From: Membranipora membranacea
Taxonomy: Eukaryota; Bryozoa; Gymnolaemata; Cheilostomatida; Membraniporidae
Length of the DNA stretch: 64,000 nt
Assembly: GCA_914767715.1 (NCBI GenBank)
Contig: OU612065.1
Location: 21,824,001 to 21,888,000 of the forward strand
Direction of reading: 5' to 3'
This document shows positions 40,501-53,305 of the stretch, in pieces (the first letter of the stretch is position 1; each line of letters starts with the position of its first letter). The position numbers were made by a program, and so were the translations under genes. The notes beneath the pieces are model-generated. The model saw only the letters and a program-made list of their open reading frames with translations. It made no database searches and had not been told where the DNA came from.

Positions 40501-43500
40501 TGCTAAGAAATATATAATAAGATATTTGTTAAACAGAGCTATATATCTGTACAAGAAATGGATCAATTTTCTCAAGCAACACAAAGGAAAGCGGTATTGA
40601 AGAGTAATATTTCATATGTTGACCTTTTACTCAACCAGCATGGATTAAATTCTGTACATCTATAAATATAATTTAATTATCGAAAATTCACAAAAAACAG
40701 TGACGCAATTAGTTTCACCTCTATGGTGGTGGGTTAGATGAAGAAGATGATGCATCCCTGGATAGCCTCAAGATTGCGTCATGAGGCAGGTTCATATTCT
40801 AAATAATATTTTATTATTATCAAGTATATTGACAGGCAGCCTCCATTTTAACTGTACAAAACAACAGCATAAATTATTGACAAAATCTGTGGCCAGTTTG
40901 TTTGTTTGTTTAGATCCGCACTCATTGGTGTATTAACTCTATATTTTTGGTCACTTAGGCTCTCAAAAAACTTGAATCATTGTTTTTTATTTATTATATG
41001 TCAAAGATTTTCTGCTTCATTTTCTTCTTGGTTCTGATCTGTTATCTTTCAAAACATACTCGACTGATACGCAGCAAATTAAATTGAGAAATTGAAAACT
41101 CAAACAGGCTCAGTCACTCACCGTGTGAGCGGTAGCGGAGAGTGGCGTACGTTGTACAGGCATTCTCTTAGTGCTTCTGTTATCCCACAACACAACTTGT
41201 CCTGAATATGTACCTCCGATATACAAGTTAGGATGAAATGATGCGAAAGAGCAAGAGGTCACGGCGCTCTGTAAAAAAAGACAAGAAATGTCTCGCGTTA
41301 TGCCGAGTACAACTAAGAAAAGATTACTCCGGTCATCAAGCCCAATTTTCTTTTGTTATAATGGGCCTGAGGTTAATCGGAAGCAGTTGGAAAGTTGGAA
41401 TAATGTTAGTTACAGAGGTATTCCAACTGCTACCATAAGTGTAACTGCATAACAGTGTGAGTGCGTCATGGGATGGTCCAGTGAACAACGTGTTTCTGTT
41501 TTTCACTTTGTCACCGCATTCAAAACAAAGAATAATAGCACATCTCACTCTTAGTAGCGAAATAATAAATAAATTGAATTAAATTGCCCACTAAGCACTC
41601 AATTAGATTATTCTCAATCATTATCAGTGATGTTGATGAGTTCAATTGGTACCTGACAATGGAAGATGTATTCTGGCGAATCTTTCTTGAAGAGCGAGTT
41701 CCAAACTAGGCAAACACCATCAGGTTCATGTGGCGTTTCCGGATTTGTGTTGTATGAAGCCAGTAAAAGTTCTTGATACTGCAAAATAAGTAGGACACTT
41801 TGTTGTTGTTGACAATCTGCGGCTTTATTTCAAGAAGTATTTGTATTACAACCACCATTTTCTCCCGGAGACTCTCCCAGTAATACCTCGGTTTGACGTC
41901 AATAAAAAAAAACCGAGGGATGATCTGGATTTATAATCGGCTCACATTTGCCAATATTGTGTCAGCTTGAACTAATAATTTTGCGCACTGATGTACACAT
42001 GGCCTTCATAAATGACAAAGACCTTGACGCCGGCAGAATAATCTTACCTGTTTCGACCAGTCCATGCAGGTGACGAGTCTATGTTTTGTCCAATGTTCAT
42101 CGTAGAAAACTCTTTGTAACTTCAGTTTCTCTCCGAAGTTGTGATCGCTAGAGAAAAAAACAACCAGTGAGGCTTGAATTGAATAAGATGGTGTCTCATT
42201 AGACACAGATCAATCAAAAAAACAAACATACCAATGAAATTATGTCCATGATTTGGTGACTGGTAGAACCTACACAACAGATTACAATATTCAGGTGACA
42301 GTAAATAAGGACACAAGCCAAATAATTATAAGTAATCACAAAAAGGTCTCATGACTTGTGGTGACCTCACCCATCCTCAGTTAATTCTCCTGTATAGTCA
42401 ACAAATATATCTATATCTTGTGTTAGGGCTCTCTCCATCACGCGAGATGACCTGTCGATGAATTTCTTATATTCATCAGTCATCATAACCTGCTGCTTCT
42501 CTTCCTCACTAAGCTCAACTGCTGTTGAAAAAAAATCGCATTCACAGTAACTTTTTAACGTAAAAAATTTAATTATTATTTATATATTGATTATAATTTG
42601 GCAATAATTTCATTCAATAGGTCATATATAACTCAAGATTTAAAACCTTTAAGCCCCATAACCTCTCACAGAAATGTAGGTAGGCTCAGAGTTATTTGCA
42701 CTCAGTCAAGGGGACTGCAACTCCAATTGTGATATATAAATATGGGGACTGAAACATCAATAATTTGCCCACTTCTCCAGTTTACTCAAAATAATAGCAC
42801 CAGTATTCTTTGATAAGGCATATTGTGCAGTTTGTTGTTTGTTTCGGACTTTGGTACACCTGTTGGCAATTGGTCGGTCAACCAAGATTATTCTCGCTAA
42901 CCTCAGTTGGCTAAACTTCACAATAGCACCCACCCCCCCTCACACATCTCCCACCATATGTAAAATACCATGACACCAGACTAACACAGGTGAAGTTTTT
43001 GAGGGTACTCAGCCAAGATAATAGATACCGTTTGTATAATAGTACATTTATGATTTTCACATACAAGCGCACAGCTGAACAGTGTGACAATACCATTTAC
43101 CCTGTTTAAGACGCATGGAAATGAAGAGCAACAATTTTGAGTTTGACAGAAACATGTAGCAACACAGGGTACTAGATCAAGATCGAACAGACCAGTAACA
43201 CCCCGAGATAACCAGAACTTTGAGATGGTCATAGTCTAAGAACATCTCCTGAGCCTTTGTGACAACGATGTTAACAGGCACTTAATTTGGGGAAATGGTC
43301 ATCACTGTCCGGTAACCAGTCAGACTCAATAATTGTTTATTAGTATGTTTATGAGGTGAGTTGATATTTTAATGTTGGTCAGGTTTTGAGTTACAGATCT
43401 ATTTGATCTAAACTATGGGGATGTTTGATGCTAGTTACCTCTCATCTTGGCTCTCATGCCTGAGTTGGTGAAAAGGGAGGACTATGACTTATGCAGTACA

Positions 43501-46500
43501 AGACAGTTTTGAAGCTTCACACAAAATAATGCTTTAGAAAGAGCTGAATCTCTCTCTCCAAGTCATGGCTTCATAGATATACCATATCATATCTTTAGCA
43601 TCATAACAATATGAAGCAGGTAAATTAATATCCTATGACCAGAAGTAAAGGTTTTACCTGCAGCCTCAGCTTGTTTATCATCATCATCAGTGTGAGCAGC
43701 TTTGACCACATCGACATGAGGCATCTTAGTGTGAGAGAGAGCCGAGTCTAGCACCACTTCTAATGACTCAGTGTCCTCATCGCCACGACTTATACCATAT
43801 GTCAGAGCTACATCACAACACACAAATTAGAAATCAGATATATTACCAACTAGTAATATGACATCATACTATTGGAAAAATAACATCAGTAAATTCAAGT
43901 ATGAATCCCTAGCAATATTGAATAAGGATGATCATTTCTAAAATACTAAAAGCGACAAACTATGGTGTAAGTGCTATAAATAATGTTCTGTCATGACTAA
44001 TCAACTTGTATGCATCGACAGACCTTTTTTTCTATTCTGAGTAAGCCAGTTTGGTTGGTGACTAGATAAATAATAATAACTGAATAAGTATTATACAGTC
44101 CTCTATTGAGAAGTTACGTATATATGCACATTTATTACAATAGCAATCATACAAACAGAGGAAAAACATCCATAGAGAAGCAACTTTGGACTGCAAACTC
44201 ACAATACAACAACATTGTTAGGTGGGAGCGAAAGATACTGCAATTCTATGAGGGAGCCTGCTGCCTCAGCGAAAAGAAAACCATCATCATCGTTTTATAT
44301 CAGAGAAACTTAATACACATGCAGAGCTATTAGTAAGTAAAAATAGAGACAGCAAAGACAATTTTTGGCACAACAACAAAAGATGCATGCATAGAAATGT
44401 TGACAAAGTGCAAACAAAATACACCCCTGGGACCCCTTTAGTAGTAAAAAGCAACAGACATCATACTACACTAGAACACCGGCAGCGGCGGCAGCAGCAG
44501 AGACAGGCATACTGATTCAATCATGAGTCAAAATGATGAACTAGACAGCAGCTGCGATGAAGTGACATGAGAATGAATGAACAGCTGTTTAGCTTAAATG
44601 AGTTATTGTCGCCGTAGAGGGGGTCCCCAGGGAGGCATTTTGTTTCCAGCAGAGAAAATGAGGCAAACTATAACATCTTGTGACATGAGATAAAATGCTA
44701 ATGATTGGCCTTGCACAAAACACCATCACATACATCTGACAACCGCAGATAGTAGGATAGACTGGCCTCCAACTTGGCAGCAGGCGTGCTGAAGTATGGG
44801 AGGAGAGATGCTTTATCATGCTTGATAGAACTAAAACATATTGGTGCCAAGTCTATATAACATTGAATTCTTCTCAGTCCACATCTAGTTAGCCACCAGA
44901 AACATATCACAACAAGCATATAGGAGAGATCATCATTGTTACAAGGATAAAGGCACAGAAACTTATCCACAGCCAACAGGCAGCGTGAGCGGTGAGAATA
45001 TATAATAATACTGATGATAAACTGACTATTAAAGAGAGACAAAACTAAGAATTATTAGTTATACCTGCGGCCCTGAACTCATCGTCCCACTCGAGGAAAT
45101 TGGTGAAGAGTCGAGGCGAACCGAATGAAAATGCCGGGGAACCCCCTCTGGAAGAGTCAAAGTCACGATGCGACGACCCACCGCAGAAGTCAGCGCTGCC
45201 CGACGGTATTGCGATGGGATGCTGATGATGGTGTAGGTTATGATTGTGTACATTAGATAAGTAACCGGCTATTCCTAGCAGACATAAAATAGCTAATTAG
45301 CATCAAAGTAAAGATCAAGAAAAGCTGTGAAACATCTGGAGGACGGAGTATGTACTTCTCATTTAAAGAATGGAGGAAAGACCTCCATGCAACAGTTAAG
45401 ATTAAAATTGGAGGCATGACGTATAATGTAACTAAATCTCATTTGCTTACAATATTTGTCATTGTTGCCCAATTCTGGGAACAACAACAATATGCTGCCT
45501 GGAATATATACTAAAAGGCTGATAGACGGAATAATAGTAAAAAGCACAGACAAGATACTTGGCTTGCAAGAAACTGAAAAGGTGTACATTGCGATCGCTT
45601 ACCATAATAAGATTCCCATAGAGCTAAAATAACATGCATATACATAGCAATTCAAACTCTTCTCACTTCCTACTCAGCTCTAACATAATGTGAGAACTTG
45701 ACATGCTGGATGGATGAAAATATTGACTCAGTACCACTAGGGTTGTTATCTAAATCAACAGAGCACCAAAAAGAACCTTTAGAGATCAAAGTATTTGCAG
45801 ACTGCTCCGAATAAAATATCACTCTAGAATCATAAAAGTACTCTATTACCGCCACATTGACTAACCTTCTTTATCGGCCAGCTCTGTAGCTGTCTGTGTT
45901 TCCTTCTCATAACTGACAATCTCTCGGGGTGGTATACTGGTTTGTGTAACTTGGTGCTGCACCGTCAGTGTGATTTCTTTCCTCTTAGTTCTAAAATAAG
46001 AAAGCATGTTCAGTCTGCCTTCACCTGAGAGCCAACATCAGGCAAATAACAGTCTTAGGATATTGGCCTTCCTCTGCAGCAGAGCACATGGGAGCAGGTT
46101 CAAAGTGACTTGAGGAAAGATTTACCACCCAATGGTTTCAAGAAGTACGGTTAGTTGTGCAAATTAAATGATCGAATTATAAAATTTGTCTGTTCTCTTT
46201 GAAGTTGCCTAATACTCAATTGCATGTAAAATAAATGACTATGATTAAGAGATTTAATTTGTGATTACGTTATCTTGTCCGTGGCCGGCTCAGTTGCAGA
46301 TTTAGCGGCACTGGAATCATCCGCCTTTGCAGATGTGTCTTTAGCTGGGGCAGGTGCATCATCTGAAAAGAAAGAACGTTCATAACATTATCCAAGGATA
46401 GCTAAATAAATATGGTTGTTGGTGTTGTTTTGTTAAAACAGGGTTTTTGATAGTAGGCCTATCCCAATTTGCTCAACAGTTTGAAAGATTACACACAAGA

Positions 46501-47052
46501 TGAGATAGATTCCATGTAATACATTTAATTAACATACTGATTCCAAGATCTTTGAGTAGCTTGTCAGCTTCTGATAATCTATCTTCTAGTGGTATCTGTG
46601 GTTCTGAAGGTTTAGCAGCATCTTTAGCAGCCTGTTCCTGCAATAGGGAATTTATATATGTAAATTGGCAGCACTCATTAATGCTAACAGCCTTTCTTTG
46701 CATTATAATCAAGGGGTAAAGACTATTAATCTTCCATTATTATTTCTTAGTCAAGAAGTACAATAAATGATTATTTGTCTATACATACATATATCTACAA
46801 TCAATTAAATACAAAAATTAGGCCTACTACATCATCATGTTTTTCATGCATATATATATATATATATATAAAATATACTCTTTTTTTATGGTGGTTTTGA
46901 ACTGTTAATAAAACAACACCACAGAGGGCTTTGGGATGCAAGATAAAACTTACCTCTCGTTGTCTTTTCTCTTCTTCTTTCCTCTGCCTTTCTTTCCTGA
47001 TTGCTTCTAATTTTGCCTTTTTCCTCTCAAGTTCTGCTTTCCTGTCTGCCAT
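34594..47052 (-). CDS. DYNC1I: Cytoplasmic dynein 1 intermediate chain
   Basis: Sixteen coding exons: 46954-47052, 46538-46637, 46269-46362, 45866-45990, 45065-45274, 43658-43807, 42371-42521, 42048-42147, 41653-41778, 41122-41268, 40389-40502, 39520-39659, 36636-36780, 35975-36115, 35169-35294 and 34594-34704 (stop 34594-34596). They total 2079 nt, or 692 residues. The protein is the dynein cargo-binding scaffold. Its N-terminal charged coiled coil ([20 protein letters not shown]), the p150Glued/NudE-binding side, is followed by a [17 protein letters not shown] helix, then the light-chain site [12 protein letters not shown] with its TQT motif, and then a WD40 propeller that binds heavy chain ([37 protein letters not shown]). 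The C-terminus [14 protein letters not shown] is typical. It is longer than the usual 610-650 because two linker exons (45065-45274, 43658-43807) are included; both are phase 1-1 and probably alternative. The start lies just inside an exon with an acceptor at 47056, implying a 5' UTR intron. Confidence 0.95.
37515..38060. other. About 545-bp insertion private to unit B (dynein intron)
   Basis: Unit A reads straight from CATTTTCAAATCCG (11,640-11,653) to CTACCTTGGCTTGAATAATT, while unit B has about 545 extra bases between the same anchors. Within it the phrase TTTTGTGGTTT(C/T)ATG..AATTTG occurs twice about 110 bp apart. There is no ORF or clear terminal repeat. It could be an insertion in B or a deletion in A. 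Confidence 0.55.
38461..39077. mobile_element. About 0.6-kb inverted-repeat DNA element (MITE-like), unit B only
   Basis: The left end (TTAAAGCTAAGGCCACACG, 38461-38479) and right end (CGTGTGGCCTAAGCTTAAA, 39059-39077) are inverted repeats with one or two differences. Unit A is an empty site: GGCAGGAAATTTGTATGTACTG near 12,830 runs directly across the insertion point. The ends sit beside TTAA/TTTAA, so a TTAA-type target is possible. There is no transposase frame, so it would be non-autonomous. Confidence 0.75.
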
Positions 47053-47055
47053 GGC

Positions 47056-48354
47056 CTAAAAACAATTTTTCATGAAAATCAATTTCTTGTTAGCATAAAA
47101 TCTGGGAATATGTTGTTATTAATGTGAAGAGCGTCTCCATCTTATTGCCTCAATAACTGGTAGCCTTAGTAAATGAAACTTCATCATGATTTAGTGAGTC
47201 AGTCACATTTGCATGACCTATTTTTGGAATAAACCAATCATATCATTTGTTGCTTCAGCGTGCATTTCATTGATGAGCATTGTTTTGGGGAGGAGAAAAT
47301 TTTGGTGAGTTCCTTCTACTTCACTTTAGTTATTTTGATTGCCTTGGCCATGGAAATCATGATGCTGAATTATGGTTGATAATTCAGTTTTGTAATCAAT
47401 TGTTTAACTTGGCAGAATCATGTTACCATAATTTATATTATGATTTTGAAATTATTTTCTTCCCAATGTTTGTAATCTGATAAAAATTAGATTAGAATAA
47501 TAATCATCATTGTTAATTCAAATTTGTAACTAGTAGTTAGAGTTGAGTTTGAAAGAGAGAAGTCTCTTTCTATCTTTGGGTTTGCTGCTCTGGTGTTTGT
47601 TGGTCAACAGGTAACAAATAGAAAAAAAAGATAGAGTGTAATAATATAATGTAAATGGAAGGAAGAGTAGTTTATACCCCTTCCTTGCTTGGATGGTGAA
47701 GCCCCCCATTAGGGCTATGTTGAATTGTTTTTTTTTTTATTATTTTCTCTCGTTGATGTTCTCTCATTGTGTCTTGATCAGAACCAACTAATATAGCAGT
47801 AGCCTAAGTAACTACTATTGCTCATCCACAGGTTTATGAAATGAGATAGAAATGATAGGGTCTTTCAATGAGCATAGGTCCTCAGCAAGGCTTTGTTAAC
47901 CAATACCTTGCAAATCACTTAGCCCAGAATCCTTGATATCATTAGGCAAGTTTCCAATCGATCTCTCTGATAATAGATTGTCCCAAAGATGAGTGTTCTT
48001 CTTGGTAATGAACTTTTTTTTTCTTTATTTTGGCAGTTTCTATTTGAAAAAATCCTTCCTCGGTCTCATGTTGTGTCCTTGCTGTGGCAAAATTAATCCC
48101 CCTGATGGATGGAACCCTTGTGAGAAAGATGGGACAGTATTGACAAAGATATTTCAAAGGCCATAAACTCTTTGTTCGGAGTGATCATTCTAACTAACCC
48201 CTACACCTTGAAAGAGATAAGATTGGTAATCTTTAGTAAAAAACATTGGTGGTAGTAACCCTACCCTCTCTAGCTGTCCCTGCTAGCTGCATTAGACCAA
48301 CAGCAAGTGTGCTGACCACCAATATCTGACTTTTATACAATGACATTGTTGTAG
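47056..48354. promoter_or_regulatory. Head-to-head intergenic region between dynein and G3BP
   Basis: The start codons of the minus-strand dynein gene (47,052) and plus-strand G3BP (48,359) are about 1.3 kb apart, and both coding starts sit just after splice acceptors (AG at 47056-47057 on the minus strand and 48353-48354 on the plus strand). The 5' UTR exons and transcription starts of both genes are therefore expected in this stretch, possibly sharing a bidirectional promoter. I could not identify a TATA box, initiator or CpG cluster with confidence. Confidence 0.45.
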
Positions 48355-48358
48355 AGTC

Positions 48359-51300
48359 ATGGTCATGGAAACGCCGAGCCCTCAGTGTGTCGGCCGGGAG
48401 TTTGTCAGGCAATATTACACCCTTATGAATGAAGCTCCTGGTTTTCTTCACAGGTAAGTGAAGTCTAAAACATGAAGCATTGGTATCACATGCACTGACA
48501 TAGGGTAATATATTATTGAACATATGAGTGATATTTATGTTAATGAATGACTAGAAGCTCTATGAGAGGATTTATGGATTAGCCCAACAGTCAACAGCTA
48601 AATGCTGAGGGAGGTAACGCTCTCTTTATTTAGGGTACAATTCCTGTAATTCATGTCTGTCACAACCAGGAAAGAAAATGTGACTTTGATTATTTTCAAA
48701 CCCCAGATTCAAGATTTTTCTGGATAACTCTGCAAATACCTACATTCATCACCTTAGAATATGGACATTGTGAGGATTTCCATAAGTAAGGCTGTTTTCG
48801 TTGAAGACCACTCAGTTATCAGTTGGCGTGTTGGACCAATCTACGTGCCTCCCAGTACAACAGCTGCGCGTTGCAAAGTACATGTTCGGAGGATAGTTCA
48901 TGGTCAGACAACTTCTCATGGAACTTTGATGCTGAAATTTTTCTTTATGTTTTTGTTGTCTACTGTTTCAATCTCAGTACACGACAGTTGTGTGTTTTTT
49001 TTCACAGGTTTTACAGTACCAAGTCTAGCTTTATTCATAGCGGGGTAGACAAACCTGGCCAGGAAACTGAACCAGTATATGGACAGAAGGTAGGCTACTT
49101 GTAATTTTTATTGTATACCATAAAGCTGTAGTTGCCTTGGATGCAGCCATTGCGATGAGATGGCACAGTCCAATAACAAAAACATGGTCTCTGTATTCTA
49201 CTGCTACTGATTTATCAAGTATGGAACTTTATCTTTTTCTCCCAGATCTCATTCATTGCATATGTTGTATTGTAGGATATCCATAAGAAGATCGCTGAGC
49301 TGAACTTTGCCGACTGTCATACTAAGATAAGACAGGTTGACAGCCAGTCCACAGTTGGTGATGGCGTCGTGGTGCAGGTTACCGGTGAGCTCTCTAACAA
49401 TGGAGGACCTATGAGGCGGTTCATGCAGACCTTTGTGCTGGCTCATCAGAACCCAAAGCAGTACTATGTACACAATGATATCTTCAGATACCAGGATGAA
49501 GTATTCCAGGAGGATGAGTCTGAGGATGAAGGAGAAACTCACATCAATAATGTCGTTGGTACGCAACAAAAATAAACATTAGTATACATTCACAGGTCAA
49601 TGACTTGTAAAGTATTTTGATTCCGAATTCTAAGAAAAAGAATTGGTGAGATTGAAGACAGTGTTTTGATCTGATCTGCAGGCGAAGGCTTGATACTATC
49701 CTACAATAGTTGATTCTTATAGAAGTTTGCTTCAAATAGAATTCCTGCCACAATAAATATACTATGTTATCATTCAAACGTTTGTTGCTTAGCTGGCATG
49801 GAGAATGGCGTGATGAATGCCGAGCCTAAGGAACAGGAACCAGCTAATGAGGAGATTGAGGAACCCACACCACAGCCTCTGATTCATGATTCACCTGTAA
49901 AGCCTGAGGCTAGACATGTCACCCCTGAGCCAGAGAAACCGATGAGCCCACCTAAAGAGAAGACCCCTGATGTACAGGAAGTAAGCCCGGAGCCGGTCCA
50001 ACAACCACCAGCCCCACAACCCAAGGTATGAAAAAAAAAATTTTGTTTAAAAATATATTTCGAATTGCTTGTATATGCATGAGATAACTTGGATATGTTT
50101 GCGAGTCTTTTGCTCAGTTTTAGTTGACCCTAGTTTCCTGTGATTGACGACACAAAGTGAGTATGTTATTGATGGAGCAGGAGTCAGTCATGCATCGTGG
50201 GAAATATTTAATATATAAAATGGATCATTTTTTAATATGTATCATGTAAATGATATCAACATTGTGACCTAAATCAGATGATAGTTGAATTGAAGATGAA
50301 ATGATGTTGGAGCTGTGTGGATCATACTCCAATTTGCCTAGTATCCTTGCCACAAAATGTGGTGCTACATATTTATTACCCTATACAAGATATATCAATT
50401 TTTGGTATAATATGCAAAACAATGGTAATAGTTAAATATCAACGGTGGTGCGCTTATAAATATCATGGTTATTTTTAGACCGAGAAAGTTGAATCAGAGA
50501 TGCCACCAGCAGAAGATGTGCAGGACCAGCCTGCTAAGGCCCCGTTCTCCTGGGCTAAACTTGTAAAGCCAGCCTCTGTAGCTGTGGTCAACCCAACCAT
50601 CGGAACAGCTCCCAACACTACCAAGAACGTATGTAGACAATCACTAACTTGGTTTGAGAATATGAGAAAGGTTTTCGCGTGTCAAATGTGATAAATACCG
50701 ATTTATTGTTGAATGTTAGACTTTTTATTCCACAGTACACAATATAAATGTCCATACAAGAATATAGCAGAGATCACCTAAATTTATCTGTTGTAGGCGC
50801 CTGTACCTCTGGCCATGGTATCCTCACATCAGAAGCAGGAGGACCAGGAGATTATGACCACCTCTGCTAACTCTACCTCCGGACCTAGGGATGAGCAGCA
50901 GCCCCCTACTGGTGGACATCACAACAGAAGCAACAGGTATAACTATTATGGGCTCATTGCAAAGTGATGATCTTTAAATAGTGGCTACTAGATTTGCAGT
51001 AGGGTACTCAATGTGACATGTGCCTTATTTTGCTGACTCCAACTGGTTTGACACACTTTTTAACTATAATAAGAGAGAGACTGATAACTCGTGGATGATT
51101 TGTAAAGTAGAGCGGCTTTGTGTCCTTTTCCAGCTGAGTTTCAATGTCTGAACTTTTTCTTCTTCACTACAAAAATGTAATGTGATAAAATTCAATTGTA
51201 TGTATCCGCTACATATGTTCATCATGACATCTATATCTGTATGTGGTGGTTGAATAAAGCAGTCAGTGTCTTGGTGACTGCTGTGTCACTTATCAAGTCT

Positions 51301-52822
51301 GTAAATGATCAGATTGTCTCCATTGCGGCAAAATCTGCAGTTAGGCGATTCTAATTTGCTTCTTTATCTTTTAGGTCTAGTGTTGAACCAGGTTCCGGCT
51401 TCACAAAGCGTCCTCCCAGCGGTTTCGATGATAGAGTGAACAGAAGAAATAACGAGAACTACCCAGATAACCATCAAGTGTTTGTCGGAAATCTGCCAGT
51501 AGATATAAATGAGCTTGGACTGAAAAGATACTTCAACAGTAAGATTTTTCAGATTATTCTTTATTTTAATTGAATAATTTAGCTCTCAACACTTCAAAAT
51601 GAAATGTAAAAATCAGCTCGAGAAAGTTTTGAAATTCTTCGGACAAATTTTAAATTTAGAACGATGAACCGATTCTCCCCATTATTATATGATGGTTTCT
51701 TCGTGGGTTTCATAAATGGTGAGAAAGTAAGGTCACATACGGTTTTATGGTGCTGTCCTCTCAAGACATATGTAATAGTTTATTACTAAATAAGAGTTTT
51801 CCCCTCTTCCAAACTTGAGTATTTTGCCCTGTAAATAATATGAGGAGGCAATTTGAACATTTGTACCCCATTCAAAACACTGAAGGATTATAATTTTACA
51901 GTAATTTTGATCACAAAAATAAAGTCGAATACATCCGCGTTCTAGTAGGGAAATCATGTGAGCCTATATACAGCGTGAAGTTGTGAAACCCTATTAATAT
52001 CAAATAAACCATTTCTCCAAAAACAAGATCTTGATATGAAAACAAGTCCCCTAAGAAATTTTCCTTGCACTAATAGGGGTGGTGTAAACTCGAGGTTGTC
52101 ATCCTATACCAGCAGTTTGACGGCATATGCACCTTGGTGCCTTGATTCTTAATCCCTAGAGTCTCGGTTATAATTAAAGTTGGTGAATCAGCAGTCAGTT
52201 AGCCAGGTCAGCTTAACAGAGAACATCAAGGCGAAAATGACTGATTGAATTTCGATTCTCATTTTAGAATACGGAAAGGTTATTGACATCAGAATTAACA
52301 GAGGAGGACAGAACAAAGTGCCCTTTGGCTTTGTTGTGTTTGACAATGATGAGCCTGTGAAGAAACTGCTGCAGCTTCAGGTAATCATAATGATATGTTA
52401 TTATTATTTTTATTTTAGGTATCATTATGTATGATATCTAGTTTCATTTAAAAAAAACCATATTAACCTTTGTATGTAGAGGGGACCTAAGCTCAGTGGA
52501 GCAATATTAAATATATGTTACTATTCTTTTTCAAATCATCGATGATGATAAGATGTATGATATCTAGCTCCAAAAATTTCACACCTTCGTATGTATGCTG
52601 CCTCCATGTTTCACAGTTCCTTTGTTGATATTTCAGAGAGTTGAAATGGATGGACACAGGTTGAATGTTGAGGAGAAAAAGGCCAGAAGTGAGAGAATGG
52701 GACAAGGTAGGCGACCACCAATGCGCGGCAACTCCAGACCAAAAGACAGAGAAAACAGTGGATCCAGATCTGACAACCGGCCCTCGACAGGTGGTGGTAG
52801 AACATTCAATGCCAAACGGTAA
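48359..52822 (+). CDS. G3BP: Ras-GAP SH3 domain-binding protein, stress-granule RNA-binding protein
   Basis: Nine coding exons: 48359-48453, 49008-49089, 49276-49558, 49793-50025, 50479-50628, 50797-50936, 51375-51538, 52268-52380 and 52637-52822, totalling 1446 nt or 481 residues. G3BP nucleates stress granules in the cytoplasm. Residues about 10-136 are the NTF2-like dimerisation domain ([21 protein letters not shown], then [13 protein letters not shown]). A long acidic and proline-rich linker follows (EDESEDEGE, then many PEP and PKE repeats). An RRM at about 361-440 has RNP2 VFVGNL (363-368) and RNP1 VPFGFVVF (400-407), and the tail is Arg/Gly-rich ([10 protein letters not shown]). This is the standard G3BP order and length. 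Phe15 and Phe33 of the FGDF-peptide pocket are present at the human numbering; the third pocket aromatic appears as Tyr122. The start was chosen at the ATG after the acceptor at 48353-48354; a second in-frame ATG lies two codons on. Confidence 0.97.
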
Positions 52823-53299
52823 AATCTGCTCACCCATAAAGGTACTCTAAGCATCTCAGCAATTTTATGATCATGAAACTCTTATCACCATCATACAAAA
52901 CAATCTCTCCTCTTCTCTGTCCAATGCTCTGATTGGTTATAACTGGTAACCATTGGCAACCTTGGAACAAAACAATGCTCATCATAAAAAAACGTTGTGT
53001 CTGGTGCTTCATCGAGCGTGTTGCACGGCAGTTATCTGAAATGCTTTAATTCTGGTCTTCACTTAAACTAGAGAGAATTAAACAAATGAATCTACGGTTT
53101 GTGTGAAGTGTATCGAATCCTTAAAAGGAAATGTTTGGTCTGTCATTTTGAACCCGTGTAAGATATTGTCAATCATAAAACTAACTTTGATTTTATTTTT
53201 TTCTATGTCTAATGAGTTTTTCTACCTCTTTACCAAATGACAACCTGATGCATCCTGTATTTAATGTAACTCAAAGACCGAAGGCTTTCTTGTCATACT

Positions 53300-53305
53300 A
53301 ATAAA
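53300..53305 (+). terminator. Candidate poly(A) signal, G3BP (proximal)
   Basis: AATAAA 478 bp after the G3BP stop codon. Use is inferred, not shown. Confidence 0.5.

Larger units (their letters stand above)
19640..45640. repeat. Tandem segmental duplication, unit B
   Basis: This is the second copy of the receptor-dynein block. Its right edge is an intron of the dynein gene near 45,640 (sequence around the shared AATATATACTAAAAGGCTG). Its left edge is inferred to be the junction near 19,640, giving a unit of about 26 kb. The part from 19,640 to 23,917 has no partner in the window because the equivalent of unit A lies to the left. Unit B keeps the functional dynein gene because the upstream dynein exons remain attached on its right. 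Confidence 0.85.

Noticed and set aside
1-45640. The whole duplication being two haplotypes joined by mis-assembly
   Set aside because: One dynein copy has stops, frameshifts, lost splice sites and large deletions, and divergence reaches 11% in places, so ordinary allelic variation does not fit. It cannot be fully excluded without read depth and long reads.
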